Source of the DNA: Algoriphagus limi
GTDB lineage: Bacteria > Bacteroidota > Bacteroidia > Cytophagales > Cyclobacteriaceae
DNA length: 64,000 bases
Assembly (NCBI RefSeq): GCF_024919275.1
Contig: NZ_JANWGH010000003.1
Coordinates: 347,677-411,676 of the forward strand
Reading direction: 5' to 3'
Positions 26,208 to 35,084 of this stretch are shown piece after piece. The position numbers and the translations under genes were made by a program. How positions within the stretch are numbered: the stretch's first letter is position 1; the number at the start of each line of letters is the position of its first letter. Under the pieces are notes generated by a model, which saw nothing but the letters and a program-made list of their open reading frames with translations, did not search any database and was not told the origin of the DNA.

Positions 26208-26999
26208 ATGTTTAGAAATCTTACTCCCGTCGTACAAAATTTATTGTTGATCAACGTCATCTTGTTTTTGGTGAGTGGATTTATTTTGCCTCAACTCGAT
26301 CAGTGGTTTGCGCTCTACTATATCGGTAGCCCTTATTTCAAGCCATTTCAATTCCTAACATACATGTTTATGCATGCTGATTTCTGGCATTTGTTCAGCA
26401 ACATGTTTGGTCTTTTGATATTTGGCCCTTTGTTAGAACAGTTTCTGGGGCCTAAGAAATTATTGACTCTTTGGATGGTTTGTGGAGTTGGTTCGGGGGT
26501 GTTGTATTCAGGGTATAATATTTATCGAGTCAATCAACTGGAAAGTCGGGTGGAGGCCTTTGATGCGAATCCTGATCCGGAGGTGTTTAACAGAATTGTG
26601 TTGGATAATCGGGGTTTCTTCGAGCGAAGTGTATTTGATTTCGTGGATGATTTCAGCCGAAATCCTGAGGATGCCGGAAAGGTGAGTCAAGCAAAACAGA
26701 CCCTTCATGCCATTTTAGAAATTCAATCTAATATTCCAATGGTTGGGGCTTCAGGAGCATTGTTTGGAGTTTTGATAGCATTTGCCATGCTTTTCCCAAA
26801 CACTCAACTTTTCCTGCTTTTCCCGCCTATGCCGGTCAAGGCAAAATATTTAGTTTTATTTTACGGCCTTTATACGCTGTACAACGTATTGGTGAATAAC
26901 CCACTGGATAATGTGGCTCATTTTGCCCATTTGAGCGGTTTGGTGATCGGAGCGGCTTTGGTTTATAAATGGAAAAAAGATAGAAATAGCTTCTACTAG
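26208..26999 (+). CDS. Rhomboid family intramembrane serine protease (with extra loop)
   Basis: A 263-residue rhomboid with six or so membrane helices. The catalytic serine is S182 in MVGASGALFG (GxSG) and the histidine H241 in AHFAHLSGLVIG. The HADFWHLFSNMF segment of helix 2 is also present. A hydrophilic insertion of about 70 residues (about 105-175, rich in Asp, Glu and Arg) separates helix 3 from the serine helix, which is longer than in most bacterial rhomboids. It lies 6 bp after mutL and 1 bp before a second rhomboid gene, so the three are probably one transcript. The substrate is unknown. Confidence 0.9.
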   Translation: MFRNLTPVVQNLLLINVILFLVSGFILPQLDQWFALYYIGSPYFKPFQFLTYMFMHADFWHLFSNMFGLLIFGPLLEQFLGPKKLLTLWMVCGVGSGVLYSGYNIYRVNQLESRVEAFDANPDPEVFNRIVLDNRGFFERSVFDFVDDFSRNPEDAGKVSQAKQTLHAILEIQSNIPMVGASGALFGVLIAFAMLFPNTQLFLLFPPMPVKAKYLVLFYGLYTLYNVLVNNPLDNVAHFAHLSGLVIGAALVYKWKKDRNSFY

Positions 27000-27000
27000 G

Positions 27001-27939
27001 ATGTACAATAGCTTTTGGGATAATCTTAAAAACGCATTCAGGCAGCAAGGAAATAGCCTTTACAAGCTGATAGCCATCAATTTAATCGTATGGCTAAGCT
27101 TTATGGTGATTCGGGTTTTGATGACTATCGGAGGTTTTGGAGATGTCTATGCTAGCCTGATTTCCTGGTTTATGATGCCTGCCTCCTTGGATCGTTTGTT
27201 GATTCAACCCTGGAGTATTTTTACCTACATGTTCTTGCATGAGGGATTTTTTCATATCCTTTTCAATATGCTCTTTCTGTATTGGTTTGGGCTATTGATC
27301 CACCAATATTTGGGAAGCCGAAAACTGGTAAATCTCTACATTCTAGGGGGACTAGCAGGGGCTTTGTTCTATGTATTGATCTATAATTTGGCTCCTTATT
27401 TCAGCAATTCCGTCAATTCATCTCTGATGCTGGGAGCTAGTGCAGGTGTATTTGCCATCGTAGTCGGAGCGGCAACCTTGACTCCCAATACCACCTTTTT
27501 TCTTTTATTGATTGGACCGGTTCGGATAAAGTATATCGCCATTTTTTATGTGATTTTATCCTTTGCTAATTCTGCTGGAGCGAATGCAGGAGGGGAACTT
27601 GCACACTTGGGAGGAGCTTTGATGGGATTCCTTTATATCACGCAATTGCGTCGAGGCATTGACTGGGGAGTTCCTATACAAAAAGTCGGTATCTTCTTTG
27701 AAAATCTTTTCAAACCTTCCCGATCCAAAGTAAAGGTGAGTTACCGAAAAGCAAAAAGCAAAAGTGGAGGCTTTGGTTCTTTTGGTCGATCTGAAAGTGT
27801 TTCTTCTTCACCTTCTAAAGCTTCGAATGAAACGACTCAAGAGGAAATCGACCGTATCTTAGACAAAATTGCAGATAAGGGTTATGATGCCCTGAGCAAG
27901 GAAGAGAAGCGAAAACTTTTTGAATTCAGCAAAAAATAA
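27001..27939 (+). CDS. Rhomboid family intramembrane serine protease (second copy)
   Basis: A 312-residue rhomboid. The catalytic serine S147 sits in LGASAGVFA (GxSA instead of GxSG) and the histidine H202 in ELAHLGGALMG. FLHEGFFHILFNMLFLYWFG is the helix 2 signature. It lacks the inserted loop of its neighbour but has a charged cytoplasmic C-tail of about 80 residues (KVKVSYRKAKSKSGG to the end), which ends in a helical segment. The stop is adjacent to the end of the convergent outer-membrane protein gene, with no gap. Two different rhomboids in tandem suggest distinct substrates. Confidence 0.9.
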   Translation: MYNSFWDNLKNAFRQQGNSLYKLIAINLIVWLSFMVIRVLMTIGGFGDVYASLISWFMMPASLDRLLIQPWSIFTYMFLHEGFFHILFNMLFLYWFGLLIHQYLGSRKLVNLYILGGLAGALFYVLIYNLAPYFSNSVNSSLMLGASAGVFAIVVGAATLTPNTTFFLLLIGPVRIKYIAIFYVILSFANSAGANAGGELAHLGGALMGFLYITQLRRGIDWGVPIQKVGIFFENLFKPSRSKVKVSYRKAKSKSGGFGSFGRSESVSSSPSKASNETTQEEIDRILDKIADKGYDALSKEEKRKLFEFSKK

Positions 27940-28419
27940 TCAAAGCGGAAAAGCCAATCCTACCCGAAATCCGGCTTCTTGGGGAGAAGTGCTTTGGAAT
28001 CGGAATTCGGTACTGAGTCCCACCCATTCTACAACGCGGATATAGGCGCCCACGCCGACGTTTGCCCCCTTATTGGTGCGCCTGATCCCAGGATTTCCAG
28101 GCTGAGTATTTTCCCAGTTTTGACTATATCCTATTAGGAAATAGAGTTGTGATGGACCTTCGGAAATGTAATACCGGAAGTCTGCACTGAAATTCGTTCG
28201 ATTACCCACATTGGGGAAATAGCTGGTCACGCTTGGCATGATGGCGAAATGGTCGACAAAGAAAAATTCAATTCCACCTCCTACTCCAAACTCCTTCCAC
28301 CTCAGGCCATAAGTGCCGAAACCATGAAATCGTGCATCTCCTTGTTCCTGTGTCTGTGCGAAGGAAGGAAGGGAAAGGGAGACCAAGAAAAAAGAAATCA
28401 CCAAAGCCTTTTTCATCAT
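27940..28419 (-). CDS. Outer-membrane beta-barrel protein, small
   Basis: A 159-residue protein with a Sec signal peptide (LVSLSLPSFAQ, cleavage after about residue 21). It has about eight amphipathic beta strands ending in an aromatic or hydrophobic residue (GFRVGLAFPL at the C-terminus), the layout of a small eight-stranded barrel of the OmpA/OmpW-like beta-barrel superfamily. No enzymatic motif is visible. It is transcribed toward the second rhomboid with no intergenic gap, and follows the TonB-plug gene on the same strand after 51 bp. Confidence 0.7.
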   Translation of the reverse strand: MMKKALVISFFLVSLSLPSFAQTQEQGDARFHGFGTYGLRWKEFGVGGGIEFFFVDHFAIMPSVTSYFPNVGNRTNFSADFRYYISEGPSQLYFLIGYSQNWENTQPGNPGIRRTNKGANVGVGAYIRVVEWVGLSTEFRFQSTSPQEAGFRVGLAFPL

Positions 28420-28470
28420 CTGTCAATTGTTTGCAGAAATTAGAAGGCTTTGGTGAGTAAAGCAAATGAC

Positions 28471-31143
28471 TTATTCGAAAATCCGTGAAAAACGAAGGAA
28501 ATGCCCTTCCTGATCCATCCCTTCCACGATAATTAAATGCCGCTTTGACTGGTCTGTATTAAAGTATTCAAATTGAATTTTTCCTGATTCATCAATCTCC
28601 ACCAAAGGATTCCAGTAAATGGTTGCCCGTTTGTCGGTGATGGCATTTTCAGTAGTTTTCTCTGAGTAATCGGGTTGGTAAAATTCCCTTGCGATAGAGT
28701 AACCTCCATAAGTGGTTACCAAGGTTCCTCCCACACTTTGATAGCTTCCTCCTCCGGTTTTGGTGTACACTGCAATAACTCCATTGGCCCCCTGAGAACC
28801 AAAAATAGCGGCTCTGGCAGGGTCTTTAAAGACATCTACACTAGCCACATCCCGAGGATTGACTTGTAAAAGGGTAGCGGCATCTACTGGAAAATTATCC
28901 AGCAAATAAAGCGGTTCCGTTCCGGATGAAAGGGACCCCACACCGCGAATCTGTACGCTTACATCCAGGCCATTTACAAAAACCTGAACCCCGGAGACTC
29001 TTCCTTGAATTAATTGGAAAACATTGGTGTAACCTACAGATGCAGGGATCTTTTCAGGATCGATAGTGACATCTCCGCTTCCAAATATTCTACGAACGTC
29101 TTCTTCTCCTTCTACAATTGTTTGACCTTCTACCGTTACTCCCTCGAGGTCAACTAAGTCTGGATCCTCATTCAGTTGCTTCATCAGGATTCGAGCTTCA
29201 TAACTCTCGATCAAAGATTTTGGCCAGTCCAATTGATTAGGGTATTTACCTTTGATTTCAGTAAATACCGGTTCTGGTCGAATCACTTCCACATCGATGA
29301 AATTCTTCAAGCGATTGTCTTCAGCGGTAATGGTGACTTTAGCCGAGTCCTGATATTCCAAATCTCTGAAGATAAAACGGCCATTGGGGCCAAATTCAGA
29401 AGTTACGATTTCGATTCCTTCACCAACCAAAGCAGTGATTTTTCCACCGGACAATCCTCTTCGGGTATCTTCTTGATCAGTCACCTGTCCTTCGATATTG
29501 ATTCCGCGTTCGATGAAAAAGTTTACTTCAGGAATCTTATTTTCCAAGACTTCATTCCAGGTAATCCTTCTCCAACCGTGGGTTAGCATAACTATATCCA
29601 GCGCAGCGAGCGTTTCAGGCTCTTGATTTCTAAAGTAATAACCTGGATTATGGATTCTTCCGGGAAGGTCTGAGCTTAATAGAAGATTGGATGCGATGGT
29701 GCCATAAAATTCACTTTCATCTTGAACCTGTCCAGCATCTAATACAGCCAAAGAGAAAGTGCCAGAAGTTGGATTCTCTTGGATTTTGCTTTCTAGTTCC
29801 AGGCGAAGTTTTTCGCGTGCTTGTAAATTCCCTACAAGATTTGCATTCAGGCTTAAATTAGCCGAAGGCTGAACAAAAATCAATCGCTCTAAAACAGGGA
29901 TACCTGATTCATTTAAAACGGAAATTTGATTTACACCCGCAATCAGATTTTCTTTTGGAATTCGGACTCCCCATACGCCATTTGTCAAAGTTCCTTGAAT
30001 CATATAGTTGATGATTCCCCGAGTTTGACTTACCAGTAAAAGTGGGGAAGGAGCAGTGTTTCCTTGAATGAATACAGTCAAATAACTTGCTTTTGGATTA
30101 TCAATTACCTGCATGGCAAGTCCCATTTCCTGAGGTTCAGGAAGATTGATAGTCCTGCTTTCCCCCGTGCTAGGATCAACTATCTGAGCTAAATAATCTT
30201 TTTTGGAAGGAGTGATTTCAAATTTTCCTAATCCTGCAAAATTACTTTCAAAAGAAATCTCTTCTCCTTGAATCTGACCCTTAATTTGCAGAGGCTCTCC
30301 ATCAGGAGCTACAGCACGAAATGCCAGATTGGCTTTTTTACCCAAAACCCAATTTCCTCCTTCAGGCAAAAACTGAATATCCGCAAAGGAAAGGCTGTAA
30401 GGAAGTCGTATTTTTTTGCTTACAGGATAGTTGCCATTTTCCAGATAGGTCAGTTCGGCATGAAGACCTTCGAAAGCCTTTTCTGGGATAGAAAATGAAA
30501 AAGAAGCCTGTCCGTCGGCATTGAGAAGAAGATTCTGCTTATGAATCTCCTCACCCGATCCTTTGATAATCAGTTCAATAGTTTCGCCCGCAATAGGGTT
30601 TCCGGATTGGTTGATCGCTGAAATTTGAGTCTGATAAGTGACTTTCCCGCCTTGGGTAGAGATTTCAGAGACAGTTAGTTGAGGAAGGAAACTTCCAGCT
30701 GCACCATCGATAACCATGAATTCATTGGTGAAAAAATATTCTTCACCAAAGTTCCGCATCCAAGCTGTGTAGGCTTTCACGCGGTACATCCCGGGCTTGC
30801 CGAAAAGCGGAATTGAAAAATCCCCTTTTCCTCTTCCATTTTCCAAGCGGACGATTCGTTGCTCCAAAAGTAGCCCATCTCCATCGAAGAGATCGACATA
30901 AAGGGTTTTACTTAGAGGGGAAGGTATTTGGGAACTACCCGCCACTAAATAAGCACTAAACCAGAGATCTTCGCCTAAAGTGAAGGTGTGCTTGTCAAAG
31001 TGTAAATGGACTTTTTCAGGAGGGCTCTCTTTTTGGTAAGTGTCAAAATATTCCTGGATTTGTTTTGGTAAGTCCTGACTAAAAAGAGGCTGCGAAAGGC
31101 AAAATAATGCTAAAAAGCCGAATAAAAATTTTCGAGTAAGCAT
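28471..31143 (-). CDS. TonB-dependent receptor plug domain protein lacking a beta-barrel, with macroglobulin-like N-terminus
   Basis: An 890-residue exported protein (signal about 1-22). The long N-terminal part begins with a macroglobulin/MG2-like segment (KVHLHFDKHTFTLGEDLWFSAYLVAG) and several beta-sandwich-like repeats, including a carboxypeptidase-regulatory-like stretch (about 570-640, GRFIFRDLEYQDSAKVTI). A TonB plug domain lies at about 690-800: FQLIQGRVSGVQV, then VQIRGVGSLSSGTEPLYLLDNFPV and GANGVIAVYTK. Only about 90 residues follow, ending in a further sandwich (GKIQFEYFNTDQSKRH), so there is no room for the 22-stranded barrel. Similar proteins occur in Bacteroidota, but their function is not known to me. 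Confidence 0.75.
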   Translation of the reverse strand: MLTRKFLFGFLALFCLSQPLFSQDLPKQIQEYFDTYQKESPPEKVHLHFDKHTFTLGEDLWFSAYLVAGSSQIPSPLSKTLYVDLFDGDGLLLEQRIVRLENGRGKGDFSIPLFGKPGMYRVKAYTAWMRNFGEEYFFTNEFMVIDGAAGSFLPQLTVSEISTQGGKVTYQTQISAINQSGNPIAGETIELIIKGSGEEIHKQNLLLNADGQASFSFSIPEKAFEGLHAELTYLENGNYPVSKKIRLPYSLSFADIQFLPEGGNWVLGKKANLAFRAVAPDGEPLQIKGQIQGEEISFESNFAGLGKFEITPSKKDYLAQIVDPSTGESRTINLPEPQEMGLAMQVIDNPKASYLTVFIQGNTAPSPLLLVSQTRGIINYMIQGTLTNGVWGVRIPKENLIAGVNQISVLNESGIPVLERLIFVQPSANLSLNANLVGNLQAREKLRLELESKIQENPTSGTFSLAVLDAGQVQDESEFYGTIASNLLLSSDLPGRIHNPGYYFRNQEPETLAALDIVMLTHGWRRITWNEVLENKIPEVNFFIERGINIEGQVTDQEDTRRGLSGGKITALVGEGIEIVTSEFGPNGRFIFRDLEYQDSAKVTITAEDNRLKNFIDVEVIRPEPVFTEIKGKYPNQLDWPKSLIESYEARILMKQLNEDPDLVDLEGVTVEGQTIVEGEEDVRRIFGSGDVTIDPEKIPASVGYTNVFQLIQGRVSGVQVFVNGLDVSVQIRGVGSLSSGTEPLYLLDNFPVDAATLLQVNPRDVASVDVFKDPARAAIFGSQGANGVIAVYTKTGGGSYQSVGGTLVTTYGGYSIAREFYQPDYSEKTTENAITDKRATIYWNPLVEIDESGKIQFEYFNTDQSKRHLIIVEGMDQEGHFLRFSRIFE

Positions 31144-31215
31144 AATGAATAGTTGGTTTTATTCTAAAGTTTCGTAAATAAACTAACTTGACCCATATAA
31201 AAAACTAAAAAAGTC

Positions 31216-32283
31216 TTAAATTTTAGTTAGCTCGGCAACTTCGTTTTTGTTTGCCAACTGACCACAAGCCGCGTCGATGTCCTGACCTCTTGATTTTCTG
31301 ACTTTTGCGATGATGCCCTGCTGTTCTAGAATTCGGACGTACATATCCACTGCCTCTTGCTTTGCCTGTCGGAATTCACCTTCATCAATGGGGTTGTATT
31401 GAATAATGTTGACTTTAGATGGAATGATTTTGCAGAATTTGGCTAAAGCCTTTGCGTGGCGTTCGTCATCATTTACGCCCTCCCAAATCACATACTCATA
31501 GGTGACTTTTCGCTTGATCTTTTGATACCAATATTTCAAAGCATCCGCCAATTCTTCCAAAGGACTAGAATCATTGATGGGCATCAGTCTGGATCTGGTC
31601 TCATTGATAGCTGAGTGGAGGGAAATTGCCAAATTAAACTTCACTTCATCATCCGCTAGCTTTCGAATCATTTTGGGGATTCCCACAGTTGAAAGAGTGA
31701 TTCTCCTTGGAGCCATTCCCAATCCTTCAGGAGAGGTGATTTTATCAATGGCATCCAAAACATTGTTGTAATTGAGAAGGGGTTCACCCATTCCCATGAA
31801 GACAATATTGGTGAGAGGCCGTTGAAAATAGGTTTCTGCTTCCTCTTTAATTGCCACCACCTGATCATAAATTTCGTCTGGATTGAGATTGCGCATGCGC
31901 TTCAACCTAGCCGTAGCACAAAAATTACAATCCAGGCTACAGCCTACCTGAGAAGAGACACAGGCAGTAATTCTTTTGTTGGTAGGGATTAGGACTGATT
32001 CGACGATTTTATCATCAAAGAGCTTCACAGCATTTTTGATGGTGCCATCCTGGGAATGCTGCATTAAGTCAACCTGAATGTGGTTGATTTCAAAATGCTG
32101 CTTAAGTAAATCCCGAGTGGCTAGTGAGATGTTGGTCATCTCGTCAAAGTTTTTCAAGGATTTGTTCCAAAGCCATTCATAGACCTGTTTGGCTCGGAAT
32201 TTTTTTTCTCCCTGAGCCACAAAAAACTCTTCCAAGTCACTGAGACTAAGTTTTCTGATATCCCTTTTTTGGCTTTCTCCCAT
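31216..32283 (-). CDS. rlmN: Dual-specificity 23S rRNA A2503/tRNA A37 C2-methyltransferase RlmN
   Basis: A 355-residue radical SAM enzyme. The [4Fe-4S]-binding triad C115, C119, C122 is in GCSLDCNFC. The SAM-binding and glycine-rich motif FMGMGEPLLNYNNV follows. Near the C-terminus, the methyl-carrying cysteine is found in DIDAACGQLANKN. The enzyme methylates C2 of A2503 in 23S rRNA and A37 in some tRNAs. The start codon lies 4 nt after an exact -7 element (TAGCTTTG), suggesting a leaderless mRNA. Confidence 0.95.
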   Translation of the reverse strand: MGESQKRDIRKLSLSDLEEFFVAQGEKKFRAKQVYEWLWNKSLKNFDEMTNISLATRDLLKQHFEINHIQVDLMQHSQDGTIKNAVKLFDDKIVESVLIPTNKRITACVSSQVGCSLDCNFCATARLKRMRNLNPDEIYDQVVAIKEEAETYFQRPLTNIVFMGMGEPLLNYNNVLDAIDKITSPEGLGMAPRRITLSTVGIPKMIRKLADDEVKFNLAISLHSAINETRSRLMPINDSSPLEELADALKYWYQKIKRKVTYEYVIWEGVNDDERHAKALAKFCKIIPSKVNIIQYNPIDEGEFRQAKQEAVDMYVRILEQQGIIAKVRKSRGQDIDAACGQLANKNEVAELTKI

Positions 32284-32287
32284 ACTG

Positions 32288-32295
32288 CAAAGCTA
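32288..32295 (-). promoter_or_regulatory. -7 promoter element 4 nt from the rlmN start codon
   Basis: On the minus strand TAGCTTTG, then CAGT, then ATG. It matches TAnnTTTG exactly. The -33 region is weak. Confidence 0.5.
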
Positions 32296-32426
32296 CGAAT
32301 TTGAGTTGATGCATTTCATAAACCCGGATAGGCAAAAATAAAATCCCTAAAACCATGAATTGGAAACAAATTTTTCATTCTTGTTTATAACTTTGATTCA
32401 AGATTTCCGCTCAACCGAATAATATT

Positions 32427-32840
32427 TTGAAAATTCAGATTATCAACGGCCCCAATCTCAATCTTTTGGGAAAGCGAGAGCCAGAAGTGTATGGAAGTAG
32501 GTCTTTTGAAGAATATTTAGAAGAGCTCAAAAGTCAATTTCCCTCCGTAGAAATCCATTATTTTCAAAGCAATGTGGAGGGAGAACTGATCAATAAAATT
32601 CAAGAAGTAGGCTTTGACTTTGATGGGATACTCTTTAATGCAGGTGGTTATACGCATACTTCTGTCGCGATTTCGGATGCTATTGCTGCTGTAACTACCC
32701 CCGTGCTCGAGATTCATATTTCCAATATTTACAAACGGGAAGAGTTTCGTCATAAAAGCATTATTTCCAAATCTTGTGTTGGGATGATTTCGGGTTTGGG
32801 CCTCAAGGGCTATGAGCTCGGAATTCGCTATTTTCTTTAA
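32427..32840 (+). CDS. aroQ: 3-dehydroquinate dehydratase, type II
   Basis: A 137-residue type II dehydroquinase of the shikimate pathway, normally a dodecamer. The signatures are NGPNLNLLGKREPEVYG (active-site Asn, Arg and Tyr) and EIHISNIYKREEFRHKS (His and Arg). No ATG precedes these; the TTG at 32427 gives the usual N-terminus K-I-Q-I-I-N-G-P-N, so a TTG start is well supported. The stop is 12 bp before the aminotransferase gene, forming a two-gene unit divergent from rlmN. Confidence 0.93.
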   Translation: MKIQIINGPNLNLLGKREPEVYGSRSFEEYLEELKSQFPSVEIHYFQSNVEGELINKIQEVGFDFDGILFNAGGYTHTSVAISDAIAAVTTPVLEIHISNIYKREEFRHKSIISKSCVGMISGLGLKGYELGIRYFL

Positions 32841-32852
32841 ACCTCCATATCT

Positions 32853-33908
32853 ATGCTTACCTTTTCCGCAGGACCTTCTAAGGTCTATGATATGATGACT
32901 CAGTACCTTCAGGATGCCTATCAGGAGGGAATTCTCAGCGCCAATCATCGAAGTGCAGCCTTTATGAATATGTATCAGGAGGTGCAGCGATTGTTTCATG
33001 AAAAGCTTCACATGCCAGAGGATTACCAATTACTATTCACCTCTTCGGCTACTGAGAATTGGGAAATCATTTCGCAGTCCATTGTAGAAAAAGCCAGTTT
33101 TCATATTTACTCAGGCTCATTTGGGAAAAAATGGATCAACTTTGCCCAATACATCATCCCAAAAACTTCAGGAATCAAAATCGAGACAAGTGAGGAGATA
33201 AATGTTCCTCATTTAGAAATCGGAGAGGAGTTTGATTTGATTGCAATCACCCAAAATGAAACTTCCAATGCGACGCAAGTTCCTATGAAAGTGCTTGAGC
33301 AGATTCGTAAGAAATATCCCGAAAAACTGATTGCGGTGGACACAACCTCGAGTATGGCTGGGATTGACCTTAAGTTTGAACTGGCGGATATTTGGTATGC
33401 ATCGGTTCAAAAGTGTTTTGGATTGCCAGCTGGATTGGGGATTTTGATTTTGTCTCCGCGTGCCATCGAACAAACCGAGCGAAAAGGGGAAAAGGGACGC
33501 TACAATAGTCTGAATTTTATGCTCGAAAATGCCCGCTCTTTTCAGACTCATTATACACCCAATGTGTTGGGAATTTATCTTTTGAAGCGGGTTTTGCATG
33601 ATATTCCAGAGATACAGCATATTGATGAGAGCCTTCGCGCTCGTATTCAAAAGATCGAACAGTGCATTATTCAAAGTAAAAGTCTTCGGCTTTTGGTCGA
33701 GAATCCGGCGACTAGAAGTACAACCGTGCTTGGTGTAACTGGAACAGAATCTTTGATATCGGAAGTGAAGAAGGCAGCTGAAGCAGAAGGTATGCAATTG
33801 GGAAGCGGTTATGGACCACTAAAACCCACCTCTTTTCGAGTAGCTAATTTTCCTGCGATCACGGATACTGAAATAGACAGATTGATTGGGTTTTTGAGTA
33901 AATACTAA
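32853..33908 (+). CDS. Class V aminotransferase, phosphoserine aminotransferase-like
   Basis: A 351-residue PLP enzyme of fold type I, class V. The PLP lysine is K187 in WYASVQKCFGLPAGLG. Other signs are the N-terminal FSAGPSKVYD and SANHRSAAFM, typical of SerC, and the phosphate-cup area TSSATENWEI. The sequence looks close to phosphoserine aminotransferase, which makes phosphoserine from 3-phosphohydroxypyruvate. However, SerC enzymes are better conserved in several positions, so serine biosynthesis is likely but not certain. It is co-directional with aroQ (12-bp gap). Confidence 0.75.
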   Translation: MLTFSAGPSKVYDMMTQYLQDAYQEGILSANHRSAAFMNMYQEVQRLFHEKLHMPEDYQLLFTSSATENWEIISQSIVEKASFHIYSGSFGKKWINFAQYIIPKTSGIKIETSEEINVPHLEIGEEFDLIAITQNETSNATQVPMKVLEQIRKKYPEKLIAVDTTSSMAGIDLKFELADIWYASVQKCFGLPAGLGILILSPRAIEQTERKGEKGRYNSLNFMLENARSFQTHYTPNVLGIYLLKRVLHDIPEIQHIDESLRARIQKIEQCIIQSKSLRLLVENPATRSTTVLGVTGTESLISEVKKAAEAEGMQLGSGYGPLKPTSFRVANFPAITDTEIDRLIGFLSKY

Positions 33909-33981
33909 AGTCAGGATTTTAAATCGATAAATAAATAACCTCATTTAACTTGGTCCGGTAAAAAATCATCTTGTCGAATTA

Positions 33982-34013
33982 TTGCAAAGCAAATTTTATT
34001 TGGCGTAGCTTTG
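33982..34013 (+). promoter_or_regulatory. Promoter with -7 element 4 nt from the marC-like start codon
   Basis: TTG (33982-33984), a 21-bp spacer and TAGCTTTG (34006-34013), then CATC and ATG. Both boxes fit the Bacteroidota consensus. The transcription start would fall at or within a base or two of the ATG. Confidence 0.6.
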
Positions 34014-34017
34014 CATC

Positions 34018-34599
34018 ATGATTGACTTCAAGCAAATTCTTTCGGTTTCATTGATCCTCTTTTCAGTCATTGATATACTCGGATCCATTCCGATCATCAT
34101 CAATCTTCGAAAAAAGGCCGGCCATATTCAGTCAGGAAAAGCAACCCTGGCGGCAGGGGTATTGATGATTTTATTTTTGATTGGAGGAAAATCAATTCTA
34201 GGTCTTTTCGGGATTGGGGTAGATGATTTTGCGATTGCTGGGGCACTTATCATTTTTGCTCTAGGAGCTGAAATGATTTTAGGGATTGAACTCTTCAAGC
34301 CAGACCCTGAAGCTTCTACGAGTGCTTCCATTGTTCCGATTGCTTTTCCACTTATTGCTGGTGCGGGTACCCTTACCACTATTTTGACTCTAAAAGCTGA
34401 ATATTCTCAATTGAATATTGCTATTGGAATCGTATTGAACCTGCTTTTGGTCTATGTCGTTCTAAAAAGCACCTCATGGCTAGAGCGGAAATTGGGTAAA
34501 ACTGGCCTAGATGTCTTGAGACGAATTTTTGGAATTATTCTGCTTTCCATTGCAGTGAAAATTTTCAAGACCAATGCATTTCCTATGGAAATTGTCTAA
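34018..34599 (+). CDS. MarC family integral membrane protein
   Basis: A 193-residue membrane protein with about six helices. The family signatures are LFSVIDILGSIPIIINLRK at the N-terminus and IVPIAFPLIAGAGTLTTIL in the middle. MarC proteins were once linked to multiple antibiotic resistance, a link later withdrawn; their real function is unknown. The ATG is 4 nt after a -7 element. It is followed after 26 bp by rnhA. Confidence 0.88.
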   Translation: MIDFKQILSVSLILFSVIDILGSIPIIINLRKKAGHIQSGKATLAAGVLMILFLIGGKSILGLFGIGVDDFAIAGALIIFALGAEMILGIELFKPDPEASTSASIVPIAFPLIAGAGTLTTILTLKAEYSQLNIAIGIVLNLLLVYVVLKSTSWLERKLGKTGLDVLRRIFGIILLSIAVKIFKTNAFPMEIV

Positions 34600-34621
34600 G
34601 AGCCCAAATTCCTTTTCTTTG
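34592..34621 (+). promoter_or_regulatory. Possible promoter close to the rnhA start codon
   Basis: TTG, a 19-bp spacer and TTTCTTTG, one base off TAnnTTTG, then TCAA and the ATG at 34626. It overlaps the end of the marC-like gene. Confidence 0.35.
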
Positions 34622-34625
34622 TCAA

Positions 34626-35084
34626 ATGATTACAATTTTTACGGATGGTGCAGCCAAGGGAAATCCAGGTCCGGGAGGATATGGGATTGTCTTGAAGTTT
34701 AAGCATCATCGCAAGGAACTTTCTGAAGGCTTCCGATTGACGACCAACAACCGCATGGAGCTTTTAGCGGTAATTCGTGCTTTGAAAGAGATAAAGCTTC
34801 CGGACATTCCAGTTACCATTTATTCTGACAGCAAATATGTGGTGGATGCTATTGAAAAAGGTTGGTTATGGGGATGGCAGAAAAAAGGGTTTAAGGGAAA
34901 GAAAAACCCGGACCTTTGGCAGCAATACATTCCATTGCATATGAAGTATAAGCCCAAATTCGTTTGGCTGAAAGGGCATGCAGGGCACCCGGAAAATGAG
35001 CGCTGTGATCAGTTGGCTGTAGCAGCTGCAGAGGGTCCGGATCTCAAAATTGATAAAGCCTACGAAGCAGGAGAAAACTCTTAA
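34626..35084 (+). CDS. rnhA: Ribonuclease HI
   Basis: A 152-residue RNase H1, which cuts the RNA strand of RNA-DNA hybrids. The four acidic catalytic residues can be seen: D7 (IFTDGAAKGNPG), E45 (NNRMELLA), D68 (YSDSKYV) and D128 (ENERCDQLA). The basic protrusion LWGWQKKGFKGKKNPDLW is present, as in the E. coli enzyme. Its last 4 bp overlap the end of the convergent TIM-barrel gene. Confidence 0.95.
   Translation: MITIFTDGAAKGNPGPGGYGIVLKFKHHRKELSEGFRLTTNNRMELLAVIRALKEIKLPDIPVTIYSDSKYVVDAIEKGWLWGWQKKGFKGKKNPDLWQQYIPLHMKYKPKFVWLKGHAGHPENERCDQLAVAAAEGPDLKIDKAYEAGENS

Noticed and set aside
33213..33797. 194-codon open frame antisense to the class V aminotransferase
   Set aside because: Shadow frame of a well-supported gene, with no recognisable domain.
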